Assembly: GCA_018623405.1 (NCBI GenBank)
Contig: JAAZVO010000186.1
Location: forward strand, 1-5,611
Source of the DNA: Crocinitomicaceae bacterium
GTDB taxonomy: Bacteria > Bacteroidota > Bacteroidia > Flavobacteriales_G > Salibacteraceae
Length of the DNA stretch: 5,611 bases
Reading direction: 5' to 3'
The notes beneath the pieces are model-generated. The model did not search any database. It was not told the DNA's origin and was given only the letters and a program-made list of their open reading frames with translations. The translations under genes and the position numbers were made by a program. Shown one piece after another: positions 1-5,611 of the stretch (position 1 is its first letter; each line of letters opens with the position of its first letter).

Positions 1-410
1 AGGCTTTCTATGGTCTCTTCAGATTTTAAATCTTCTAAATCTTTTGCAGTTTCAATTACTAAATTTAGGTTGATGTAAGAAGTTTCAACTCCTTGTATTT
101 GCTTAATAAAGCTATTTGAGAAAGGAATATTTAGCTCATTTATCCCTCTTGCAAGAGCGGCCAAAACATCAGCATTAGAGGCTTCTTTTGAGAAAGACTC
201 AGCAAAATTCCAACCTGAAGACTTTTTGTAGATTTCGAATAGGTTATCAGGAAGGTCTTCTTCTCCGTAAACAGCATTAACGTTTACATTTTCCTCAAGC
301 TGTTTTTCTAGAATACTTAGCGGTTTTCCCTTAAGATCCTTTTCTATTTTTTGAATCCATTCAGACTTTGAGGTTTTCTCAAAATCGAAAAAACTATTGT
401 TTTTTTCCAT
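1..410 (-). CDS. mutA: Methylmalonyl-CoA mutase small (beta) subunit, N-terminal part, runs off the left edge
   Basis: Reading leftwards from the ATG at 410-408 there is an open frame of 136 codons with no stop up to the window edge. The N-terminus (MEKNNSFFDFEKTSKSEW, then IQKIEKDLKGKPLSILEKQL) has the pattern that opens the mutase small subunit: a short acidic/aromatic lead, 'S..EW..KI..DLKG', and later a tryptophan followed by an 'A..AL.RG...L' helix (here DVLAALARGINELNIPF). In the family this subunit pairs with the B12-binding MutB and is itself catalytically inactive; the complex interconverts succinyl-CoA and methylmalonyl-CoA in the cytoplasm. Only about a quarter of the usual length is present, so the TIM-barrel core cannot be checked, and mutB would be expected just beyond the left edge. 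No strong Shine-Dalgarno site precedes the start. The family call rests on N-terminal pattern recognition alone. Confidence 0.68.
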   Translation of the reverse strand, partial: MEKNNSFFDFEKTSKSEWIQKIEKDLKGKPLSILEKQLEENVNVNAVYGEEDLPDNLFEIYKKSSGWNFAESFSKEASNADVLAALARGINELNIPFSNSFIKQIQGVETSYINLNLVIETAKDLEDLKSEETIES

Positions 411-414
411 ACTT

Positions 415-445
415 CAAATTTAATGTATGAGCAGGGTACCACCAA
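415..445 (-). promoter_or_regulatory. Candidate Bacteroidota-type promoter for the mutase gene
   Basis: On the minus strand TAAATTTG (422-415) matches the Bacteroidota -7 box TAnnTTTG exactly, and a TTG (445-443) lies 20 bases upstream, an acceptable spacing for the -33 element. The -7 box ends only four bases before the ATG at 410, so transcription from it would begin at or next to the start codon. Such motifs occur often by chance in A+T-rich DNA. Confidence 0.3.
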
Positions 446-690
446 CCAAATGCTATAATTTACATCATGAGAAATATCAGTTTTCTTTTTGGGAAAAATA
501 GATTAGCAGATTCTTGGTAATTGCTCTCCGTGTGGTTGAACTAAAACTCAGAGACTGCCATATTTATTGAATTAAACCCTCCCATAAAAAGACTTTTGAT
601 AGGATTATCAGTTAATTGAAGAAAAAGAACCTGCTAAGGTTTAGTGAATTTCATTAACTGAAAACCAGAAAGAAGCATCTTACCCCCATT

Positions 691-726
691 TTTGCCTGCC
701 GATAAAAGAACGAAATACTTTTCGTT
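691..726 (+). promoter_or_regulatory. Candidate promoter with overlapping dyad, upstream of the CAP-domain gene
   Basis: TTTG (691-694) is followed after 21 bases by TACTTTTC (716-723), seven of eight matches to the Bacteroidota -7 box. A perfect seven-base inverted repeat, AACGAAA (709-715) and TTTCGTT (720-726) with a four-base spacer, lies across this -7 box. It could be an operator for a repressor or a small hairpin. Both the promoter and the dyad are weak by themselves. Confidence 0.25.
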
Positions 727-794
727 AATATTTCTTCTTGTTTACATACTTTTTTGAATCGATAAAACGTATGATTAAAATAAAACAACTAAAT

Positions 795-1334
795 ATGAAA
801 CGATTAATCAACATAATCTTCTTGGTGTTTTTATCAACACCTGTATTTTCACAAGGGTTTAATGACTCCATCATGAATCGTGTTTTATTTGAAGAAGTAA
901 TAGCGTACCATGAAAAACGAAACAACGAAGTTGAGTTATATTTTAGTAAGGTAGGTACCGAATTACACAGTAAGGGTTCTGTTGAATATATGAAAAATAA
1001 TGGTTATCGTCACAGACCTTCACACAGCTATCTTAATTCGTTACCCAAAAATGAAGTAATTATGATTCTAAATGATATTGGTGTTGATACTACTGAATAT
1101 GATTATATTGGTAGGAGTGAAATATTGGCAAGAATACCAATAATAGGTCAAACAACTTATCAAGACGTTGCAAAAATAGCCATTAATGGGTGGTTAAAAT
1201 CAAAAGGTCACCAAGGAACCATCACGAATATTGGGATGTTTGGAGGACTTGAAATTTTAGGTATTAGTTCAAGTTATAATGAGAAAACGAGAAGTGTAGA
1301 TATCGCCTTGACTCTATTCACTGCACGTAAATAA
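795..1334 (+). CDS. Secreted CAP/SCP-domain (cysteine-rich secretory family-like) protein
   Basis: From the ATG at 795 this is 179 residues. Residues 1-20 (MKRLINIIFLVFLSTPVFSQ) are a textbook signal peptide: basic start, hydrophobic core, small residues before cleavage. That is why I prefer this start over in-frame ATGs at 738 and 771, which would bury the signal in a charged extension. The mature part resembles a bacterial CAP domain: an early helix with 'ELHSKGSVEYM' (H58), a segment SEILARIP around E109 in the place of the usual 'ENIA', then NGWLKSKGHQ (W133, S136, H139) matching 'W..S.GHR', and a glycine-rich stretch followed by a terminal beta strand (SVDIALTLF). There are no cysteines in the mature protein. 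The role of bacterial CAP proteins is mostly unknown; an exported or periplasmic location is inferred. It looks like a single-gene unit, since its terminator follows directly. Confidence 0.72.
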   Translation: MKRLINIIFLVFLSTPVFSQGFNDSIMNRVLFEEVIAYHEKRNNEVELYFSKVGTELHSKGSVEYMKNNGYRHRPSHSYLNSLPKNEVIMILNDIGVDTTEYDYIGRSEILARIPIIGQTTYQDVAKIAINGWLKSKGHQGTITNIGMFGGLEILGISSSYNEKTRSVDIALTLFTARK

Positions 1335-1361
1335 AAAACCTCTCAATGAGAGGTTTTTTTT
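1335..1361 (+). terminator. Intrinsic terminator after the CAP-domain gene
   Basis: Directly after the stop codon, CCTCTC (1339-1344) pairs with GAGAGG (1348-1353) around a three-base loop, extended by A1335-1338 against T1354-1357, and ends in eight T residues (1354-1361). The A-tract before the stem makes it potentially active in both directions. Confidence 0.9.
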
Positions 1362-1399
1362 ATTAGTTTCGTTTAGTTTTTGTATATTTCGGTGTATTA

Positions 1400-1434
1400 A
1401 AAGTAATTCTTCGGTTTTTTTGATAAATTACTTT
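1400..1434. repeat. Nine-base inverted repeat in the region before the hydrolase remnant
   Basis: AAAGTAATT (1400-1408) and its exact reverse complement AATTACTTT (1426-1434) are separated by 17 bases. The repeat lies in DNA with no gene, just upstream of the point where the hydrolase gene is broken. It is not followed by a T-tract and is too short and A+T-rich to be called an insertion-sequence end. Confidence 0.3.
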
Positions 1435-1559
1435 CATTGTCATTAACTTGCTCAGGCCGATATTGAATTTAATCGTAAACTTTGGGATATGTGCTTTCGT
1501 GGAGCAACTAAGCACTTCACTTCACTAGGAGACGCACGAGAAGTTTATGTCTTCTTTAA

Positions 1560-2102
1560 GGAAGAAGTGGAACATACGACCATTATTATAAAATTCATGT
1601 AACTCCATCAGAAGAAAATTCATGGGGGATGAAAGGTGGTGATAAACTACAAGTATTTGATACAGATGCGGGAAAAATTGGAATTTGTATTTGTTACGAC
1701 GTAGAGTTTCCTGAGTTGGCAAGACTTTATGCCGAACAAGGTATGGAAATACTTTTTGTGCCTTTTTTAACAGATACACAAAATGGTTATACCCGTGTAA
1801 GACATTGTGCTCAGGCACGGGCTATTGAAAATGAGTGCTATGTTGCCACAGCAGGTTGTGTCGGTAACCTTCCAAAAGTGAACAATATGGATATTCAATA
1901 CGCTCAATCAGCCATATTTACACCATCAGATTTTTCTTTTCCAACCAACTCTATTAAAGCAGAGGCAACACCCAACACAGAAATGACGATAATTGCAGAT
2001 GTGGACCTCTCTATGCTTAAAGAGCTGCATAACCACGGAAGTGTTCACACCTTAAAGGATAGAAGAAAAGATTTGTACGATTTGAATTGGATTAAAAAAT
2101 AG
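1560..2102 (+). pseudogene. Carbon-nitrogen hydrolase (nitrilase superfamily), C-terminal remnant lacking its N-terminal half
   Basis: The family's homology begins well before the first usable ATG (1629): the in-frame codons from about 1563 read RSGTYDHYYKIHVTPSEENS and then WGMKGGDKL. They include the nitrilase lysine (K at 1590-1592, in KIHVTP). The nucleophile cysteine is the second one of GICICYDVEFPELAR (1692-1694). Downstream are the conserved ARAIENECYV segment and an end, LKDRRKDLYDL, that I associate with the Bacteroidota proteins fusing an N-terminal GNAT acetyltransferase to a C-N hydrolase (roughly 500 residues). An in-frame stop at 1557-1559 cuts this frame off. The GNAT domain and the hydrolase N-terminus with the catalytic glutamate ('FPE' region) are absent. 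A product from 1629 would have 157 residues and lack both Glu and Lys of the Glu-Lys-Cys triad, so hydrolase activity is not expected. ybaB starts four bases after its stop, suggesting an old shared transcript. An assembly error upstream would give the same picture. Confidence 0.75.
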
Positions 2103-2106
2103 AGCA

Positions 2107-2436
2107 ATGTTTGGAGATTTAATGGGTAAGCTTGAAGAAGCCAAAAAAAAGGCGGAAGCAACCAAAGAAAGGTTAAACCATGTTATGGTAAACGGCACAT
2201 CGCCACAAGGAAAAATAAAAGTTATTGCCACTGCAAATAGCGAAATAAAAGAAGTAGAAATTGACGATGAGCTAAAAAATGGCGATAAAGAGGAAATGGT
2301 TGACCATTTAATACTTGCTTTAAACGACGCGCTAACAAAAGCAAGAAGCGTTAATGAAGCAGAAATGGCAGCCGTTGCCAAAGATGCCATGCCCAGTATT
2401 CCAGGTTTGGGCGGTCTAGGGAATATGTTTAAATAA
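2107..2436 (+). CDS. ybaB: YbaB/EbfC family nucleoid-associated DNA-binding protein
   Basis: This is a complete 109-residue protein, the usual family size. It starts MFGDLMGKLEEAKKKAEATK, the amphipathic first helix seen in YbaB (typically 'M.nm...K.aQkmq...'). A beta-sheet core follows (GKIKVIATANSEIKEVEIDD, about residues 35-54), then a second long helix (EEMVDHLILALNDALTKARS), and it ends in a glycine-rich PGLGGLGNMF tail common to the family. Members form dimers that bind DNA without strict sequence preference and act in the nucleoid. The gene lies four bases after the hydrolase remnant, with no room for its own promoter in the gap, so it is probably read from a promoter upstream or within the remnant. 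In many bacteria ybaB sits beside dnaX and recR; that context is not seen here. The frame is intact although both neighbours are damaged. Confidence 0.93.
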   Translation: MFGDLMGKLEEAKKKAEATKERLNHVMVNGTSPQGKIKVIATANSEIKEVEIDDELKNGDKEEMVDHLILALNDALTKARSVNEAEMAAVAKDAMPSIPGLGGLGNMFK

Positions 2437-2498
2437 ATATTTCTAAAATTCTATAAAAGCGTTTTTTCAGAACCAAATTTTCTACTTTAGTTTTTGTA

Positions 2499-3240
2499 AT
2501 GGAAAATTGCAAAAACTGCCAAACAACTTTTGAAGGTCATTATTGTAACCACTGCGGCCAACGGAAAAATGAAGGCAGAATATATTTTGATGATGTTAAA
2601 AACGACTTCTTTACCTATTTTACAGATTTAAGTTCCCCATTAAATAAGACGCTAAAAGGGTTGCTAACAAATCCGGGAAAGCTTATTAAAACCTACATAA
2701 AAGGAAAACGAAAATCTTATTACCAACCGGTTCAGTTTTTTGTTTTGGCAGTAGCCTTCTATTATTTTATGAGGTTTATTACTGGCTACGACCCTGTGGC
2801 TACAGGCTATTTAATTTCAGGAACCCCAATGCCCTCGCCTGAAAATATGACACTTCAAGAGCAGGCTTCTGCGTTTATGAGTAAACACGTATAACTTATT
2901 GCTGTTTATCTTAATCGCAACATCATCAGGCCTTTTTAGGTTGGTTTTTAGAAAATCAGGCTATAACTATATGGAGTATGCTGTATTCGGCTTTTACACC
3001 GTTGCACAATTTATTTTGCTTGGAGTTTTTACCATTTTTTTAACCCAAATTTCCCCCCACTTCTTATACATCAATTACGGTTTCATCACTATTTATCCTT
3101 CTATCGCGATGTATGGTTTTCAAGAAAAAGGAAAATTATGGAAAGCTATTACCACCTTCTTTTTAATGGTCTTATCATTTATAGTTTACGTAATTATCTC
3201 CTATGTAATTTCTTACACCATCCTCAGTTACTTGCAATAA
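2499..3240 (+). pseudogene. DUF3667 zinc-ribbon membrane protein, split by a one-base frameshift
   Basis: The first part (2499-2894, 131 residues) opens with a zinc ribbon, C4-x2-C7 and C16-x2-C19 (MENCKNCQTTFEGHYCNHCG). A soluble stretch follows with LSSPLNKTLKGLLTNPGKLI and YIKGKRKSYYQPVQFF, characteristic of DUF3667, and then a first membrane segment at about residues 78-94. It stops at 2892-2894. The remainder continues in the next frame, open from 2881, through about four more hydrophobic segments (LLLFILIATSSGLFRLVF; the segments around EYAVFGFYTVAQFILLG and INYGFITIYPSIAMYGF; and a C-terminal one) to the stop at 3238-3240. Removing one base near 2889 restores a continuous protein of about 246 residues, through SKHYNLLLF. 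The function of DUF3667 is unknown; an inner-membrane location is inferred. It may be a real lesion, a phase-variable or decaying gene, or a sequencing error. The 62 bases before it leave room for its own promoter, but I see no clear one. Confidence 0.82.
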
Positions 3241-3278
3241 AAAAGGCCGAAGCGCCTAAGCATCTCCGACCTTTTTTT
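3240..3278 (-). terminator. Convergent hairpin terminator, stronger for the minus-strand operon
   Basis: Read on the minus strand, AAAAAGGTCGGAG (3276-3264) pairs over all 13 positions with CTTCGGCCTTTTT (3252-3240), using two G-U wobbles, around an 11-base loop, and runs into six T residues. It lies just past the stop of the DUF4139 gene. Read on the plus strand the two wobbles become C-A mismatches, but the outer AAAAAGG/CCTTTTT stem and a seven-T tract (3272-3278) remain, so it may also stop transcription from the DUF3667 gene, whose stop codon it touches. Confidence 0.8.
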
Positions 3279-3294
3279 GGGGCGTGAAAAAACT

Positions 3295-4896
3295 TTAAAG
3301 ATTTACAAACTTATCTTTAGGAAACTTAACTTCAAATTTAATTTGAACTTTATCAGTACTGCTTGGATTAACTGATTTCACCCAAGTTAAAATACCGGTA
3401 TCTTTATTCAAATCGGCATCACTTAACTCTTCAACATCAACAGAAATATCTTCATTTCCTGAAGTTGGAATTTGATCTTGAATTTTAATTTTTATTGGAA
3501 CTGATTTGGTATTTCTTACTGCAATTTCATAACCTATTGCTTCCTTTTTATTACTTCCTAAAAATGATGTTGAGCAAAAGTTTTTAATTCTTTCTCGGGT
3601 AACAACCACTTGATTATCAACACCAAAAGAAAGATCAAGTTCATTGGTGGTAGCATTAGGATTGATAAAGCTTTTACCTACAAAAGTGTTCTGTAAATAA
3701 ATATTTGCTTCTCCTGGCAACAAGTTTTTATCCTCCCAACCTGTAGCCTTAGCAATTAAACATGCGCTTTGTGCAAGCTTTGGCGCAGCGTAATACTCAT
3801 AGGTAGAGTTTAACTTTAAGTTTTGAATATTTACCAATTGTGGTTCTCCTGTTGAAGGTATAGAGTAAGGTAAACTAATATCAAAAGCAACGCTTGTAAT
3901 ATTTTGAGCAACAGTAGTAAAGTTTGCTGCTGTTCCTGCCGGTTCCATAGCGGCTTCATCAGATTGAGCTAGCTTATTAACTCTACCTGGCATTGCCTGT
4001 ACAGCTTCAACATCGTAGCCACTAAATTGATTTGGATTAATAAAATCTATTCGCCAAGGATAAACAATAGGCTTGTTGTTATTTAACCTAGGGTTTGTTG
4101 TAGAAAGAGTAAGCAAAACATTTTCCCAATCTTCTCCTGTGTTTTGATAAACCTTAGCGTTATAGTTCATATCTACCAGCTCACTTAAACTATTTGATTT
4201 CATGTTGTAAACCGGAGCCCAACCTGCATTATTTACATAATACTCTAACTCAAAAGCAGCTTTTGTAGCAGCCTTCGCGTAAATTTCTAATTCAATTTTA
4301 CCGGTTAGGGTTCGCCAAATTTTTAAAATCTCATTAACTTCTTCTTGTAATTTGGTACGTTGCTCACCTAAAACTCTTTTTTGAATTTTTGTTTTAACCG
4401 ATAAATCTAGAATAGCGGTAATCCTATTCCTAAAAAAATCAGATAAGTCTTCTAAGTCTTCTGTAGCAAAACCAAGCTTAGAGTAATCTACTTTGTTGTT
4501 TTGAAGAATCATGTTTTTCTCCTCAACTAAGGCTTCAAGCAAATTATCTAGGTAGGCAATACTATCTTCAACAGCGCGAATTTCTTTTTGAAGTTCAGCA
4601 ACTTTTTGAGGTACTTCTTTAGCATTATAGTTTCTGTTTTTATAATTCACTGCCAAAATGGTATAGCTGCCTTTGCCCGAAGCTTGAATACTATTTGGGT
4701 CTATATTCGAAGGTAAATTTTCAACCACTAAAGTTGTTTTACCTACAGGAATACTTGCCGCCCCTGTTCGTTGCACTTGTGTACCATTTAAATAAACAGT
4801 TGCCTTGGTAATTTTGGTTTCTACTGCCTTATTTTCTGCTTTTGCTAAAACAAAAAAGCCTGAAAGAATCAGGCTTAAAAAAACCGTTTTTTTCAT
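3295..4896 (-). CDS. DUF4140/DUF4139 domain protein (mucoidy inhibitor MuiA-like), secreted
   Basis: This 533-residue protein starts at the ATG 4896-4894 with a clear signal peptide (MKKTVFLSLILSGFFVLAKA, cleavage near residue 20-21). Residues about 27-125 form the DUF4140 N-terminal domain (ITKATVYLNGTQVQRTGA, GKTTLVVENLPSNIDPNSI). Residues about 95-200 are charged and heptad-like and probably form a coiled coil. DUF4139 covers about 213-527, with AFELEYYVNNAGWAPVYNM and the typical TGEDWENVLLTLSTTNPR (residues 253-270). Residues about 292-330 are a low-complexity linker. The family is common in Bacteroidota and includes proteins named mucoidy inhibitor MuiA; its biochemical role is not established. 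An export to the periplasm or cell surface is inferred from the signal peptide. It begins nine bases after the upstream metallopeptidase gene and is probably co-transcribed with it. A terminator-like hairpin lies in the signal-peptide codons. Confidence 0.88.
   Translation of the reverse strand: MKKTVFLSLILSGFFVLAKAENKAVETKITKATVYLNGTQVQRTGAASIPVGKTTLVVENLPSNIDPNSIQASGKGSYTILAVNYKNRNYNAKEVPQKVAELQKEIRAVEDSIAYLDNLLEALVEEKNMILQNNKVDYSKLGFATEDLEDLSDFFRNRITAILDLSVKTKIQKRVLGEQRTKLQEEVNEILKIWRTLTGKIELEIYAKAATKAAFELEYYVNNAGWAPVYNMKSNSLSELVDMNYNAKVYQNTGEDWENVLLTLSTTNPRLNNNKPIVYPWRIDFINPNQFSGYDVEAVQAMPGRVNKLAQSDEAAMEPAGTAANFTTVAQNITSVAFDISLPYSIPSTGEPQLVNIQNLKLNSTYEYYAAPKLAQSACLIAKATGWEDKNLLPGEANIYLQNTFVGKSFINPNATTNELDLSFGVDNQVVVTRERIKNFCSTSFLGSNKKEAIGYEIAVRNTKSVPIKIKIQDQIPTSGNEDISVDVEELSDADLNKDTGILTWVKSVNPSSTDKVQIKFEVKFPKDKFVNL
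4851..4876 (-). promoter_or_regulatory. Terminator-shaped hairpin inside the first codons of the DUF4139 gene
   Basis: On the minus strand AAGCCTGA (4876-4869) pairs perfectly with TCAGGCTT (4863-4856) around a five-base loop. The stem ends in TT and four more T residues follow (4855-4852), then G and another four T. This is the shape of an intrinsic terminator pointing along the gene, and it starts at about codon 7. It may act as an attenuator that ribosomes on the signal-peptide codons would keep open, or it may be an accident of Leu/Ser/Gly/Phe codons. The structure is seen directly; the function is inferred. Confidence 0.4.
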
Positions 4897-4905
4897 AGTT
4901 CAATT

Positions 4906-5595
4906 TTAATCATCGCCGCCTGTAAGCATGCTAACGTAATATAACAAAGAAGATACCGCTGCTAGGGCTGAAACAACATAGGTCATTGCTGCCCATTTTA
5001 ACGCATCTTTTGCTTTATCATATTCCATGCCACCTGCAATACCTGTAGATTTTAACCATACAAGGGCTCGGTTGCTAGCATCAAATTCTACCGGCAAGGT
5101 TACCAAACTAAATAAGGTGATTACCGCCTGCGCTGCAATAATTATTAAGAGTGTGGTTTGAAAAGAAAAAATATGCAATACAAAGCTGAAAAAAATGGAT
5201 GCAATAAAAATGATGTTCATTAATTTAGAACTTAACGAAACCAAAGGAACCATTGCAGATCTAAATTGCAAAAAGCTGTATGCATGAGCATGTTGTACTG
5301 CGTGTCCGGTTTCATGGGCGGCCACCGCAGCTGCAGAAACATTTCTACCATTGTAAACCTCTCTTGAGAGATTTATGGTTTTATTCTGAGGGTTATAATG
5401 GTCTGTTAATTGGCCATCAACAGATAATATCTCAACATCATAAATGCCATTATCATTCAACATTTTTCGCGCTATTTCAGCACCACTCATTCCATTTGAA
5501 GTAGGAATTTCAGCGTACTGTCTAAATTTTGATTTTAATCGAGCTCCTACAGCCCAACTCAAAATCATAAATCCAATTAATAATATCCAATACAT
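4906..5595 (-). CDS. YugP-type membrane zinc metallopeptidase (Zn_peptidase_2 family)
   Basis: This is a complete 229-residue protein from the ATG at 5595-5593, a normal length for the YugP family. Residues 2-18 form an N-terminal membrane segment. Then come the family hallmarks: NGMSGAEIARKMLNDNGI (residues 34-51), a DHYNPQNKTINLS segment (65-77), and the zinc site HETGHAVQH (H94, E95, H98), with VTLPVEFDAS (E170 the likely third metal ligand). Hydrophobic segments follow at about 125-145, 147-166 and 203-224. The catalytic residues are all present, so the enzyme should be an active inner-membrane zinc protease; its substrates are not known. It is the first of two minus-strand genes, with nine bases to the DUF4139 gene. 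Only 16 bases upstream lie within the window, so its promoter cannot be judged, and a further gene upstream in the same operon is possible. Confidence 0.92.
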   Translation of the reverse strand: MYWILLIGFMILSWAVGARLKSKFRQYAEIPTSNGMSGAEIARKMLNDNGIYDVEILSVDGQLTDHYNPQNKTINLSREVYNGRNVSAAAVAAHETGHAVQHAHAYSFLQFRSAMVPLVSLSSKLMNIIFIASIFFSFVLHIFSFQTTLLIIIAAQAVITLFSLVTLPVEFDASNRALVWLKSTGIAGGMEYDKAKDALKWAAMTYVVSALAAVSSLLYYVSMLTGGDD

Positions 5596-5611
5596 GTTTT
5601 TTATTTATCTA

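Larger units (their letters stand above)
411..794. other. Gene-free divergent intergenic region
   Basis: No frame on either strand gives a believable protein between the mutase start and the start chosen for the CAP-domain gene; stops are dense in all frames. It must contain the promoters of both divergent genes. Visible structure is limited to a nine-base inverted repeat (TCAGTTAAT at 608-616 with ATTAACTGA at 653-661) and a short dyad near the plus-strand promoter candidate (709-726). I see no tRNA, no recognisable riboswitch and no repeat array. Confidence 0.6.

Noticed and set aside
738..794. Upstream in-frame ATGs at 738 and 771 as starts for the CAP-domain gene
   Set aside because: They would place 8 to 19 extra charged residues in front of a well-formed signal peptide; the start at 795 gives a normal secreted protein.
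725..925. Minus-strand open frame of 66 codons overlapping the start of the CAP-domain gene
   Set aside because: It overlaps a gene with a clear signal peptide and domain pattern, and its own translation has no recognisable features.
1525..1818. Minus-strand open frame of 97 codons over the hydrolase remnant
   Set aside because: It is antisense to codons that clearly match the carbon-nitrogen hydrolase family.
2052..2390. Minus-strand open frame of 112 codons over ybaB
   Set aside because: Its serine/alanine/phenylalanine-rich translation is the reverse reading of lysine/glutamate-rich ybaB codons.
2884..2900. Programmed +1 frameshift joining the two DUF3667 parts, by analogy with a stop-codon slip as in prfB
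   Set aside because: The codon before the stop (GTA) cannot re-pair well after a +1 slip and there is no Shine-Dalgarno-like stimulator just upstream; a plain one-base indel is simpler.
5280..5504. Plus-strand open frame of 74 codons within the metallopeptidase gene
   Set aside because: It is antisense to the HETGH zinc-site codons and has no protein-like pattern.
1..5611. CRISPR array, tRNA or rRNA gene, complete insertion sequence, or anti-phage system
   Set aside because: I saw no regularly spaced repeats, cloverleaf-like sequence, transposase or recognised defence-gene motif on either strand.

Overview
The window is A+T-rich, and its gene content points to the phylum Bacteroidota, most likely a Flavobacteriia/Cytophagia-type organism. 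The pointers are a DUF3667 zinc-ribbon membrane protein, a DUF4140/DUF4139 (MuiA-like) secreted protein, the C-terminal part of a carbon-nitrogen hydrolase of the kind usually fused to a GNAT domain in this phylum, a methylmalonyl-CoA mutase small-subunit start, A-rich translation starts without strong Shine-Dalgarno sites, and TAnnTTTG-like promoter boxes. The assignment is an inference from gene content, not from a marker gene.

Layout from left to right. (1) Positions 1-410 on the minus strand hold the first 136 codons of a methylmalonyl-CoA mutase small-subunit-like gene that runs off the left edge. (2) About 384 bases without a gene separate it from a divergent gene and carry weak promoter candidates and short dyads. 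(3) Positions 795-1334 on the plus strand encode a small secreted CAP/SCP-domain protein, closed by a clean intrinsic terminator. (4) Positions 1362-1559 are non-coding or decayed, followed by a carbon-nitrogen hydrolase remnant (1560-2102) that has lost its N-terminal half. (5) Four bases later comes an intact ybaB/ebfC gene. (6) A DUF3667 membrane protein (2499-3240) follows, split by a one-base frameshift near 2890. (7) A hairpin at 3240-3276 separates it from two convergent minus-strand genes: a 229-residue YugP-type zinc metallopeptidase and, 9 bases downstream of it, a 533-residue DUF4139 protein. These two probably form an operon acting at the cell envelope.

I found no convincing new multi-gene system here. 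The points most worth a second look are a terminator-shaped hairpin inside the signal-peptide codons of the DUF4139 gene, and two damaged genes on either side of intact ybaB, which could be real decay or assembly errors.
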